In this document: in pieces, positions 33,168-39,792 of the stretch
Layout of the letters: every line of letters begins with the position of its first letter
How positions within the stretch are numbered: position 1 is the stretch's first letter
Assembly (NCBI RefSeq): GCF_900009145.1
Contig: NZ_LN889802.1
Coordinates: forward strand, 570,278 to 610,069
Length of the DNA stretch: 39,792 nucleotides
Source of the DNA: Planktothrix tepida PCC 9214
GTDB taxonomy: Bacteria; Cyanobacteriota; Cyanobacteriia; Cyanobacteriales; Microcoleaceae
Direction: 5' to 3'
Notes under the pieces: model-generated
Database searches by the model: none
What the model was told of the DNA's origin: nothing
Seen by the model: only the letters and a program-made list of their open reading frames with translations
Translations under genes and position numbers: made by a program

Positions 33168-33935
33168 ATGACCTATTGTTTGGGCATTATTACCAATACT
33201 GGCTTAGTGATTGCGGCGGACTCGCGCACAAATGCTGGGGTTGATTATATTTCTACCTATCGGAAATTATTCGATTTTTCTAAATCAGGTGAGCGCGTAA
33301 TTCTATTATGTACGGCGGGAAATCTCTCCATCACCCAGGGAATTGTCAGCGAATTAGATCGGGATCTCAAAACCCAGGAAGAGATTAATTTACATACCCT
33401 CCCTTCTATGTATGAAGTCGCTCGCTATATTGGATCAAAACTCAGAAAAATTCAAGAACTGGATGAAAAATGGCTAAAAAAAGACGGAATTGAACCGCAA
33501 TGTTCAATGCTATTAGGAGGGCAAATCAAGGGACAAGATCCGGCTTTATTTTTAATTTATAGCCAAGGTAATTTTATTCATGCCACGAGAGAAACACCGT
33601 TTTTGCAAATTGGAGAAACTAAATATGGTAAACCGATTTTAGATCGAACATTGAGCTTTAATACTCATTTAGAAGCAGCCGCTAAATGTGCGTTACTTTC
33701 TATTGATTCTACTATGAAATCTAATATTTCTGTAGGGCCTCCAATTAATTTAGTGTTATATGAAAAAGATACTTTAGAGGTCAAAAATTGGTTAAAACTA
33801 CGCTTGGGTGATCCCTATTTAGCAGAAATTCGTAAACTCTGGGAAGAGTGCCTCAAACAAGGATTTAATAATATCCCTAATATTAATTGGCAGCATCGAA
33901 CTAGCGACACCTCGGAGGATATTTTAATTGATTAG
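33168..33935 (+). CDS. Anbu, proteasome-type peptidase
   Basis: A 255-residue Ntn-hydrolase of the Anbu class (ancestral beta-subunit, proteasome homologue). After Met removal the nucleophile is Thr2 in MTYCLGIITNTGLVIAADSR; Asp18 and Lys33 (STYRKLFDF) complete the proteasome-like site. LLCTAGNLSITQGIVSEL, CSMLLGGQIKGQDPALFLIY, KYGKPILDRTLSF and SVGPPINLVLYEKDTLEV are family-typical. ATG at 33168; the frame is open four codons upstream, but processing requires Met-Thr. Anbu genes usually sit in an operon with an alpha-E, a transglutaminase and an ATP-grasp gene; none is here. It follows the insertion sequence and antitoxin fragment. Confidence 0.87.
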   Translation: MTYCLGIITNTGLVIAADSRTNAGVDYISTYRKLFDFSKSGERVILLCTAGNLSITQGIVSELDRDLKTQEEINLHTLPSMYEVARYIGSKLRKIQELDEKWLKKDGIEPQCSMLLGGQIKGQDPALFLIYSQGNFIHATRETPFLQIGETKYGKPILDRTLSFNTHLEAAAKCALLSIDSTMKSNISVGPPINLVLYEKDTLEVKNWLKLRLGDPYLAEIRKLWEECLKQGFNNIPNINWQHRTSDTSEDILID

Positions 33936-34115
33936 ATCTTTTTTAGAGATTATTTGTTGTATAGGATACGGTTAAACTCTCGAAGTTATCCTATCTTTTG
34001 ATTGAGGTGGATCGTTAAATAAATCCGCTAAATTTAGACCCATGCGTAATTTTAAATTCACGCATCTTGTTGAGACAGAAATCTGTCCATTTTGCCGTTC
34101 AAAATCCTCAAAAAA

Positions 34116-34400
34116 ATGATGTTAAATTCTGGTCAAATCTACTGTTTTCGCGCAAGTTGGGAACTTTCAAGCCCTATTCGAGAACATACACTCCCAGATT
34201 GGTTATCAGTGGGCTCGAATTGGCAAGGATACACCATTTGGACTGTTCCTTGGATTGCGGATGTTGCTAGGGTACTGGGTGCATTAGACATAGAAGATTC
34301 CCCAGACGGCTGGAAATCTTATCTGGAAAGCTTAGGGTTTCAAAACGTCACCCCAGTTTTCGGAGAAGATTTATTTGAAGATCAACTGTATTCAATTTAA
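34116..34400 (+). CDS. conserved hypothetical protein
   Basis: A 94-residue protein beginning MMLNSGQIYCFRASWELSSP and containing DWLSVGSNWQGYTIWTVPWI, then ADVARVLGALDIEDSPDGWK and ending in an acidic stretch (VFGEDLFEDQLYSI). It is Trp-rich and soluble, with no signal or membrane segment. The ATG pair at 34116/34119 is used because the earlier start at 34092 is a TTG; no good Shine-Dalgarno is visible. I do not recognise the family. A second frame over 34067-34270 is a shadow. Confidence 0.5.
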   Translation: MMLNSGQIYCFRASWELSSPIREHTLPDWLSVGSNWQGYTIWTVPWIADVARVLGALDIEDSPDGWKSYLESLGFQNVTPVFGEDLFEDQLYSI

Positions 34401-34434
34401 GTCTATTAAACAGGTATTTTAATTAACGGAAGAA

Positions 34435-34632
34435 CTAATCAATCACCCACAAGCCCTTCTGACGCCATTTCTGTTCTAAAAGGGCTTGTTCTAAGTCAGT
34501 GGTCTGAATCCAACCTTCAGTCACTAACAGTTCTCCTAATTTTAAATGACAAACTCCTTGAACGGTAATGGCTTGTTCAAGTTGTATTGAGGAAATTAAA
34601 CCTCTACGCACTAAAATCTCACCGATTTTCAT
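34435..34632 (-). CDS. standalone MshEN (GspE/PilB N-terminal)-like domain
   Basis: A 65-residue protein: MKIGEILVRRGLISSIQLEQ, then LKLGELLVTEGWIQTTDLEQ and ALLEQKWRQ. The repeated KxGE(I/L)LVxxG(L/W)I...LEQAL pattern is that of the MshEN domain at the N-terminus of type II/IV secretion ATPases, which can bind c-di-GMP or mediate interactions. No ATPase part follows, so this is a domain-only gene. ATG at 34632. It lies convergent with the hypothetical gene before it. A c-di-GMP role is inference. Confidence 0.72.
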   Translation of the reverse strand: MKIGEILVRRGLISSIQLEQAITVQGVCHLKLGELLVTEGWIQTTDLEQALLEQKWRQKGLWVID

Positions 34633-34791
34633 GAGCTTACACCTGTACGAAGGTTAACAGATGCGCCCTGATGGTTTGAAATTTGTGAAAATTGTAGTTA
34701 TTAAATTTTAGCTCTATTATGATCTAGGTTGCAATATTAAACCAACTGTAACCGAGCATCAAAAGTTCTAATCAATGGGAGTTAATATCAA

Positions 34792-35646
34792 ATGAGAATT
34801 GGGATTATCGGAACGGGGTTAATGGGGTTTCCGATGGCGCAACGATTGTTAGAAGCTGGATATCAACTCATTGTGTATAATCGCACAACCTCTAAAGTCG
34901 AACCCTTAAGAGAAGCAGGGGCTACCGTCGCTGGAACGCCTCAAGGTTTAATTGCTACCAGTGATTGTATTTTATTGATGTTAACGAATCAAGATGCCAT
35001 TGAGTCAGTTTTGTTCCGTTCAGAATTTCAATCGTTTTTATCGGGAAAAACAGTAATTTCAATGGGAACAATTTCTCCAACAGATAGTAAAACGATTCAA
35101 AAAGACATTCTGAAAGCGGGAGGAGACTATTTAGAAGCTCCTGTTTTGGGGAGTATTCCTGAAGCGAAAGCCGGAACATTACAAATTATGGTAGGTTCTA
35201 CAGAGGCGCAATTTGATCAATGGTTGAATTTGTTAAAATTCTTAGGAGAACCCAAATATATTGGAGAAGTCGGAAGTGCGGCTGCGTTAAAATTAGCTTT
35301 AAATCAATTAATTGCTTCCTTAACAACGGCTTTCGCCTTAAGTTTAAATTTTGTTCAACAGCAAGGAGTTGATATCGAACTCTTTATGGAGATTTTACGC
35401 AACAGTGCGTTATATGCTCCGACCTTTGATAAAAAATTACAACGGATGTTAGAAGAAAATTATGAAAATCCTAATTTCCCCGTAAAACATCTATTAAAAG
35501 ATACGAATTTGTTTCTACAAGAAGCGGTCAAAATGGGGTTAAATGCCAGTTCGTTAGAAGGAGTAAAAGCAATATTAGAAGCAACACAAAAAATCGGAAA
35601 ATCAGACGACGATTATTCCGCCCTATTTACCACCATCAAACCGTAG
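34792..35646 (+). CDS. NAD(P)-dependent beta-hydroxyacid dehydrogenase
   Basis: A 284-residue member of the 3-hydroxyisobutyrate dehydrogenase / GLYR1 family. The Rossmann motif is GIIGTGLMGFPMAQRLLEAG at the N-terminus, followed by VYNRTTSKVEPLREAGA (Asn-Arg at the strand-2 end suggests NADPH use). The substrate loop is LEAPVLGSIPEAKAGTLQIM, and the catalytic Lys is in AALKLALNQLIASL. The C-terminal helical domain (FPVKHLLKDTNLFLQEAVKM) is intact. A likely role is reduction of succinic semialdehyde, glyoxylate or a related aldehyde-acid. ATG at 34792. A palindromic element begins right at its stop codon. Confidence 0.88.
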   Translation: MRIGIIGTGLMGFPMAQRLLEAGYQLIVYNRTTSKVEPLREAGATVAGTPQGLIATSDCILLMLTNQDAIESVLFRSEFQSFLSGKTVISMGTISPTDSKTIQKDILKAGGDYLEAPVLGSIPEAKAGTLQIMVGSTEAQFDQWLNLLKFLGEPKYIGEVGSAAALKLALNQLIASLTTAFALSLNFVQQQGVDIELFMEILRNSALYAPTFDKKLQRMLEENYENPNFPVKHLLKDTNLFLQEAVKMGLNASSLEGVKAILEATQKIGKSDDDYSALFTTIKP

Positions 35647-35762
35647 GGTGCGTAAGTGCAACGCACGCACCACATCAAAGTTTATCGATCATTCTTTCTT
35701 AAATTTAAGAGAATTAATTGATCAATAATAAATGGTGCGTGCGCGTTGCTTACGCACCCTAC
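35643..35762. repeat. MITE-like palindromic element, about 120 bp
   Basis: The left arm begins GTAGGGTGCGTAAG and the right arm ends CTTACGCACCCTAC. The arms are near-perfect inverted repeats of about 30 bp around an A/T-rich centre of some 60 bp. The left arm starts within the stop codon of the dehydrogenase gene. Such GTAGGGTGCGT elements are scattered in many cyanobacterial genomes. No ORF lies inside. Confidence 0.88.
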
Positions 35763-35843
35763 AGATAGGTTAAAATTTTAATACTTTAGTAACTTGTAGG
35801 ATGGGTTATGACCATCTTTTAATCAATTTTATAATATTTCATC

Positions 35844-36668
35844 CTAAATAAACTTCATTATAAATTCCTGTACAACCTGATCAGGATCTTCTAAACATTG
35901 AACTGAATCACAATATTCAATTAAGCAAATTCCCTGCTTTGATAAAAAATCATCTCTTTTTTCCTGCTTCTGTGAATCAGGATATTGAATTTCTAAAACA
36001 CCTAACTTACTATTATAGTAAATCAAAAAATCTACTTGTTTATAAGATTGATCTTCAAAATTAGGTAATTGAGCTTTAGAGTTTGGAAAAAACACCACGC
36101 CCGCTTTATCGAAAGCTTCTGCTATTTTAACTTGTTCTAACGAATAAAAGCACCACTCTTTCCAAAAATATTCCGTTTTCTGTAAATTAGCTGAAATTTC
36201 TGATAACTGTTTTTCTTCAGAAGTATTTGTTACTTCACTTGATTCTGATTTATTTTCTTTGATACCTGATTTATAAGAGTCATTAATACAAGAGTCAAAA
36301 CCAACATTGCTAAAGACTTTTCCTCCTTTTATATTACCTTCATTAATGCTTTTCCCACTGACGTTAACTCCAATAATTTTAGTTTTATGAATTGTTATAT
36401 TTTGCCTTCGTAAATACCGCTTTAAAACGGATTTAAGATTATTTCTTTTGACCTTTTCTCCAAAAATCTCTGAAAGTTTTTTCCATAATTTCGCTGCTAC
36501 AGATTTTATATATTCATTATCATAATTTCCCAGTTTGGCAATTTCTTCGTAGGAGTCCCGACCTTGCCAACACTGCTTAAAGATTAGCTCTTGGACATCA
36601 TTCAACTGTTCATCGTTGTCTAATACCGTTTCGATAATAGCCAGTGCTTCATCTGCATTCATATCCAT
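35844..36668 (-). CDS. VMAP-type HTH protein with PD-(D/E)XK-like C-terminal domain
   Basis: A 274-residue two-part protein. Residues 1-75 (MDMNADEALAIIETVLDN, VQELIFKQCWQGRDSYEEIA, NEYIKSVAAKLWKKLSEIFG) match the N-terminal helix-turn-helix domain of vWA-MoxR-associated (VMAP) proteins, a module at the start of many cyanobacterial conflict and signalling proteins. A polar linker of about 90 residues follows. The C-terminal part (165-274) looks like a restriction-endonuclease fold: AEAF with Glu184, VDFLIYYNSKLGVLEIQ with Asp213, Glu226 and Gln228, then RDDFLSKQGICLIEY. The usual Lys is Gln, as in BglII. ATG at 36668 or 36662. It is divergent from the binding-protein gene, with 286 bp between. 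The nuclease call is inference. Confidence 0.7.
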   Translation of the reverse strand: MDMNADEALAIIETVLDNDEQLNDVQELIFKQCWQGRDSYEEIAKLGNYDNEYIKSVAAKLWKKLSEIFGEKVKRNNLKSVLKRYLRRQNITIHKTKIIGVNVSGKSINEGNIKGGKVFSNVGFDSCINDSYKSGIKENKSESSEVTNTSEEKQLSEISANLQKTEYFWKEWCFYSLEQVKIAEAFDKAGVVFFPNSKAQLPNFEDQSYKQVDFLIYYNSKLGVLEIQYPDSQKQEKRDDFLSKQGICLIEYCDSVQCLEDPDQVVQEFIMKFI

Positions 36669-36954
36669 GAGAACAAGTTAATGCTTATTAAATTAAGACG
36701 GGGTAAAGGTTTAAAGGCATTGATGGCTTGACGTACTCAACCAAGCATCACTCTTGGCAATACAAACTGGCCATATTTTGCATTTAGACATCCTTCTAAA
36801 TGGGGAGTTTAACATAATTCTCCGCAATTAACTACTTTTTATCACTTTTTAACACTTTTTGTTACTGACAAGATATAGGTTAAGTTGCTAAAGTTCCTAT
36901 AGTTTCCTTCTTCTTTTATACCAAAAGCACTCATAAAACCTCATTTGAAATAAT

Positions 36955-37779
36955 ATGAAAGTGAAATTTAAACTTTATCTCTTTGTATTTACCCTTGTTT
37001 TGACAATACTTTATCCTTTCAAAAGTTTGGCTACAGACGTATTACAAAATATTAAAGAAACAGGAGTTGTAAAAATAGGTATCAGAAAAGATTCAGTTCT
37101 TTTTGGATATGAAAGAGATGGAAATTGGGGCGGTTATTGTATTAGTTTTGCTAGTGAACTTGCCAAGTATCTTAGCCAAAAAACAAATAGATATATTGAA
37201 GCTAGAGCCGTTGTGTCAACCATCCAAACTCGTGAGGCGATGGTTAAAAATGGTACGGTTCATTTAGAATGTGGCCCTAATACCATTAGCCGTCAGAAAG
37301 AAGTAGAGTATAACATTTCATATTCAGACCCTTTTTTCATTAGCGGAACTCAATTAATCGTTAGAGCCAATAACAAAAACACAAATCTAACAAATAAAAC
37401 TATCGGTGTACTTCAGGGAACAACAAATCTTCGTCCAATTACCCAAGTTTTTCCTCAAGCTGAAATTCGAATGTTTCCACAAAGAGGTCAGGGAGTCCGT
37501 GCTGTTAGAAATGGTGATATTTCTGCATTTGCAGGAGACACAATTTTGTTAATTGGAGAAGCTATAGTTCTTCAAGGATGGAATTCTAATGATTTTGCAT
37601 TAGTACCCAATCAACCTTTATCTTGCGATGCTTATGGAATGATACTTCCTGCTAATGATCCTCAGTGGGAAAACGTGGTTAATTCATTCCTTGAAAGTCG
37701 CCAAGAAAAACAAGCTTGGGACTTGTGGTTTAAAGATCTGATTCCCTATTTAAAAAGCATGATTGACTACTGCAAATAA
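36955..37779 (+). CDS. periplasmic amino-acid-type binding protein (SBP_bac_3)
   Basis: A 274-residue secreted protein. The signal peptide is hydrophobic (LYLFVFTLVLTILYPF) and likely cleaved after SLA. The mature part has the bilobal SBP_bac_3 pattern: ETGVVKIGIRKDSVLFGYER, WGGYCISFASELAKYL, LECGPNTISRQKEVEYNISY, then SDPFFISGTQLIVRA, KTIGVLQGTTN and the GDISAFAGDTILL segment. No permease or ATPase gene follows, so it may serve as a sensor rather than a transporter part. The ATG at 36955 starts the signal peptide. It lies 38 bp upstream of the MORN gene. Confidence 0.85.
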   Translation: MKVKFKLYLFVFTLVLTILYPFKSLATDVLQNIKETGVVKIGIRKDSVLFGYERDGNWGGYCISFASELAKYLSQKTNRYIEARAVVSTIQTREAMVKNGTVHLECGPNTISRQKEVEYNISYSDPFFISGTQLIVRANNKNTNLTNKTIGVLQGTTNLRPITQVFPQAEIRMFPQRGQGVRAVRNGDISAFAGDTILLIGEAIVLQGWNSNDFALVPNQPLSCDAYGMILPANDPQWENVVNSFLESRQEKQAWDLWFKDLIPYLKSMIDYCK

Positions 37780-37817
37780 ATGTTTATCATACAAATTAAT
37801 AATTTGGATTAGGTATC

Positions 37818-38618
37818 ATGAGTAATAGCTTAAATGTAGGCTTAATAGTAACTGCAACCATCACTATAATTACAATATCTGCTACTACTTTCAAGGAAGA
37901 AATTAAGCAATGTTTAGGGATACAGGCAGGCTGTTGCCCTATTAAACAAGAAATTACCTATCCAGATGGTAGTCTCTACAAAGGCGAAATATTAAACTGT
38001 AAACCTAACGGAATTGGAGTATTTAACTGGGCTAATGGAGCTCGTTATGAAGGCGAGGTTCGTAATGGAAAATATCACGGAAAAGGCACTTATAAGGGAA
38101 CCGATGGCGATCAGTATGAAGCAGAGTGGGAAAATGGAAGACTAATAAAAGGCAAAGGGATTCTAATTTATAAAGATAAATCACGTTATGAAGGAGAATT
38201 TAATCAAGGGTTAAAGGGTTCTGTTGAAGTGCTTTCCCCTGAAGGATTCGGCAAAATGACTTACCCAGAAGGAAGCAATAAAAAAAGCTATGAAGGTCAG
38301 TGGAAAGGTGGTGTATTTGATGGAAAGGGTAAAATAGTTTGGGCTGATGGGGATACTTATGAGGGAGATTGGCAAAAAGGAAAATATCATGGAAAAGGAG
38401 TATATATTTGGTCTAGTGGCTCTCGCCATGAAGGAGAATTTAAGGATAATCTTTTTAATGGAAAAGGAGTATATATTGGGGCTAATGGCGATCGCTATGA
38501 AGGAGAATGGATCAATGATAAACGCCAGGGATTTGGAATATTCACCTCTAGTAATGGCAAGCGTGAATATCAAAATTGGGATAATGGTCAGTTAGTTACA
38601 TCATCCAGTGTAGAATAA
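37818..38618 (+). CDS. membrane-anchored MORN-repeat protein
   Basis: A 266-residue protein with one N-terminal membrane segment (LNVGLIVTATITIITISATT) and then about nine MORN repeats of 23 residues, such as YKGEILNCKPNGIGVFNWAN, GARYEGEVRNGKYHGKGTYK and DTYEGDWQKGKYHGKGVYIW. MORN arrays bind phospholipids or proteins and form rods. Cys residues near the anchor (GIQAGCCPIKQ) could form a disulfide. ATG at 37818, 38 bp after the binding-protein stop, suggests an operon. Repeats in the middle (SRYEGEFNQGLKGSVEVL) are more diverged. The role is unknown. Confidence 0.88.
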   Translation: MSNSLNVGLIVTATITIITISATTFKEEIKQCLGIQAGCCPIKQEITYPDGSLYKGEILNCKPNGIGVFNWANGARYEGEVRNGKYHGKGTYKGTDGDQYEAEWENGRLIKGKGILIYKDKSRYEGEFNQGLKGSVEVLSPEGFGKMTYPEGSNKKSYEGQWKGGVFDGKGKIVWADGDTYEGDWQKGKYHGKGVYIWSSGSRHEGEFKDNLFNGKGVYIGANGDRYEGEWINDKRQGFGIFTSSNGKREYQNWDNGQLVTSSSVE

Positions 38619-38657
38619 AATTATTCATCAATTGATTTTGATTAAGGGTCTACCCCA

Positions 38658-38960
38658 TTAAAGGATAATTTCTTCTAATTTACCAATTTTGACTAAAATA
38701 TCTTGTCGCAATTCACACAAACTAAACCATTCAAAAAAATCCATCTCATCCCCTAATATTCCTGCTTCAAATTGCTGTATAAACTGGTTAGAATCTAGCT
38801 GATAGGTTTGCTCAAATTTTTTAATATCCTGATCATAGATCGTTAACTTCTGACGATGACGAGTCAAAATAATGTTGAGAAGTTGCCCAATAATTCGATC
38901 TAATTCCGTGCGATCGCTACAGTTTTCACTCAAGAGTTCTAATTTTTCTAATGTATTCAT
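38658..38960 (-). CDS. antitoxin-like small protein, orphan
   Basis: A 100-residue helical protein. The C-terminal half (DIKKFEQTYQLDSNQFIQQF, then EAGILGDEMDFFEWFSLCEL) matches a small family common in cyanobacteria, with the LGDxMDFFEW motif, often found as the antitoxin-like partner of a small toxin. No toxin lies next to it here: downstream on its strand is only the 3' end of the MORN gene. ATG at 38960. It may be a solitary relic or act with a distant partner (inference). Confidence 0.6.
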   Translation of the reverse strand: MNTLEKLELLSENCSDRTELDRIIGQLLNIILTRHRQKLTIYDQDIKKFEQTYQLDSNQFIQQFEAGILGDEMDFFEWFSLCELRQDILVKIGKLEEIIL

Positions 38961-39097
38961 TATTGCCTCTCTTACAGACGATTTATTATTACTATAGCAA
39001 GCCTTATCATATTTTAATGTTTGCCTTCCTTTTTTTAAACTCTAGGGAGGTGTTATAATCCAAGTATTCTGATTAATAAGTACCATTGAAAGCAAAA

Positions 39098-39349
39098 ATG
39101 TCAAAAGAAAATATAGCAACCGTTGTTAAAATCCTAGAATCTCTAACAGATGCTCAACAACAACAGATTATTGAGCATTTACGGAAATATATTAATGATC
39201 TAAAAAATAAAAACGCCGATTTTGAAGATGAATTGCAGTGGGATCAATCTTTTCAAAAAACCCAAAGCAAGTTAGTCGCAGCAGCAAAGCTGGCAAAACA
39301 ACAAATTGCTCAAGGACAAGCACAACCTATGGACTATGAGCAATTATGA
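39098..39349 (+). CDS. antitoxin of a RelE/ParE-type module
   Basis: An 83-residue helical protein starting MSKENIATVVKILESLTDAQ, then QQQIIEHLRKYINDLKNK and ending in a Gln/Ala-rich tail (QQIAQGQAQPMDYEQL). It overlaps the downstream toxin start as ATGA, the usual sign of translational coupling in toxin-antitoxin pairs. The ATG at 39098 is preferred to a TTG at 39086. No DNA-binding motif is obvious, so its role as repressor is uncertain; the assignment rests mainly on context. Confidence 0.72.
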   Translation: MSKENIATVVKILESLTDAQQQQIIEHLRKYINDLKNKNADFEDELQWDQSFQKTQSKLVAAAKLAKQQIAQGQAQPMDYEQL

Positions 39350-39609
39350 GGTCTGCTACTTTACCGTCTTTTTGGTCAGAATATCATCGCCTTCCACTCA
39401 ACATTCGCAAAGAAGCGAGAAAAGCGTATCGTTTATGGTCAAATAATCCTTTTTATCCCTCCTTACACTTTAAGTGCATTAATCGTGATGAGGATATTTG
39501 GTCAGTCAGAATTACGCGAAATTATCGTGCGATTGGAATTTTACAAGAGGATACAGTTACATGGTTTTGGATTGGTAGTCATGATCAATATGAGGAGTTT
39601 TTTGGGTAA
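39346..39609 (+). CDS. RelE/ParE-superfamily toxin
   Basis: An 87-residue ParE/RelE-fold protein: RSATLPSFWSEYHRLPLNIR, then KEARKAYRLWSNNPFYPSLH, then IWSVRITRNYRAIGILQED and ending in TWFWIGSHDQYEEFFG. The RITRNYRAIG strand and the C-terminal GSHDxY motif are typical of the superfamily. It starts at the ATG at 39346, inside the last codons of the antitoxin gene. Whether it cleaves mRNA or poisons gyrase cannot be told from sequence. Confidence 0.82.
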   Translation: MRSATLPSFWSEYHRLPLNIRKEARKAYRLWSNNPFYPSLHFKCINRDEDIWSVRITRNYRAIGILQEDTVTWFWIGSHDQYEEFFG

Positions 39610-39634
39610 ATTCAAGATTAGCAAATAAAGTAAA

Positions 39635-39771
39635 TATAGCAATCCTATTTGATTTGTATCCAAAATTTCTGCTCAAAAGGGAACAGGGAACAGGGAACAG
39701 GGAACAGGGGTAATACTTCTAGCTGTTTCATATCAGTTTTAAATGATTACAAGCTATTTGGGATTGCTATA
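39635..39771. repeat. MITE-like element with nested heptamer repeat
   Basis: TATAGCAATCC at 39635-39645 and GGATTGCTATA at 39761-39771 are perfect 11-bp terminal inverted repeats around 115 bp without an ORF. Four tandem GGGAACA heptamers (39679-39706) lie inside. The element begins 25 bp after the toxin stop codon. Confidence 0.85.
39679..39706 (+). repeat. GGGAACA heptamer, four perfect copies
   Basis: Four perfect tandem GGGAACA units followed by GGGG. The same unit in reverse (TGTTCCC) is at 23994-24021. Confidence 0.95.
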
Positions 39772-39792
39772 TTGAAAAAAAATTTTGATATA

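Overview
The window looks like chromosomal DNA of a filamentous, non-heterocystous-type cyanobacterium (Planktothrix/Oscillatoria/Phormidium-like; the genus is an inference). It encodes PsaD of photosystem I, a CRR6-type NDH-1 maturation factor, SipA, an NblR-like response regulator, IctB and several cyanobacteria-specific small families (DUF6761, DUF4327, DUF4079). The HIP1 octamer GCGATCGC recurs (for example at 9255, 11067, 28194, 29891 and 31233). Many intergenic spaces carry heptamer tandem repeats typical of such genomes.

Layout. 1-1.45 kb: 5' part of an IS1182-type transposase on the minus strand, frameshifted and cut by the window edge, next to a small coding remnant. 1.5-12.3 kb: housekeeping and regulatory genes: NblR-like regulator, DUF6761, the monothiol glutaredoxin/BolA pair, a secreted helical protein, a subtilisin with a P-domain, a GspF/PilC-like membrane protein, a secreted DUF1400 protein with a polyproline tail, SipA, RbfA, a family-3 glycosidase (NagZ-like) and DUF4327. 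12.7-18 kb: two minus-strand conserved proteins, a CDF metal transporter, pterin carbinolamine dehydratase, the translationally coupled TIGR02587/TIGR02588 pair and a small lipoprotein. 18-23.7 kb: a minus-strand NAD block in the order pncB, ADP-ribosylglycohydrolase, nadD, NrtR-type regulator, followed by ictB. 23.75-25.3 kb: gene-poor DNA with an ISAs1-type transposase remnant. 25.3-31.7 kb: DUF4079, a Fur-family regulator, crr6, psaD, trpE, sufE, hisI and cysS.

31.7-39.8 kb is an accessory region. It holds an ISL3-type element whose transposase has lost the part carrying the first catalytic Asp, a trapped fragment of a DUF104-type antitoxin gene, an orphan Anbu (proteasome-like) gene, a standalone MshEN-like domain, a beta-hydroxyacid dehydrogenase and two MITE-like palindromic elements. 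It also holds a protein joining a vWA-MoxR-associated (VMAP-type) HTH domain to a PD-(D/E)XK-like C-terminus. Divergent from that gene is a periplasmic binding protein plus membrane-anchored MORN-repeat pair. An orphan antitoxin-like gene and a RelE/ParE toxin-antitoxin module whose genes overlap by ATGA close the window.

The two most promising leads are (i) the ADP-ribosylglycohydrolase inside an NAD biosynthesis block that ends in an NrtR-type regulator, a family known to sense ADP-ribose, and (ii) the HTH-nuclease-like fusion at 35844-36668 with its divergent binding-protein/MORN partners. All family assignments come from reading motifs; no database search was possible.
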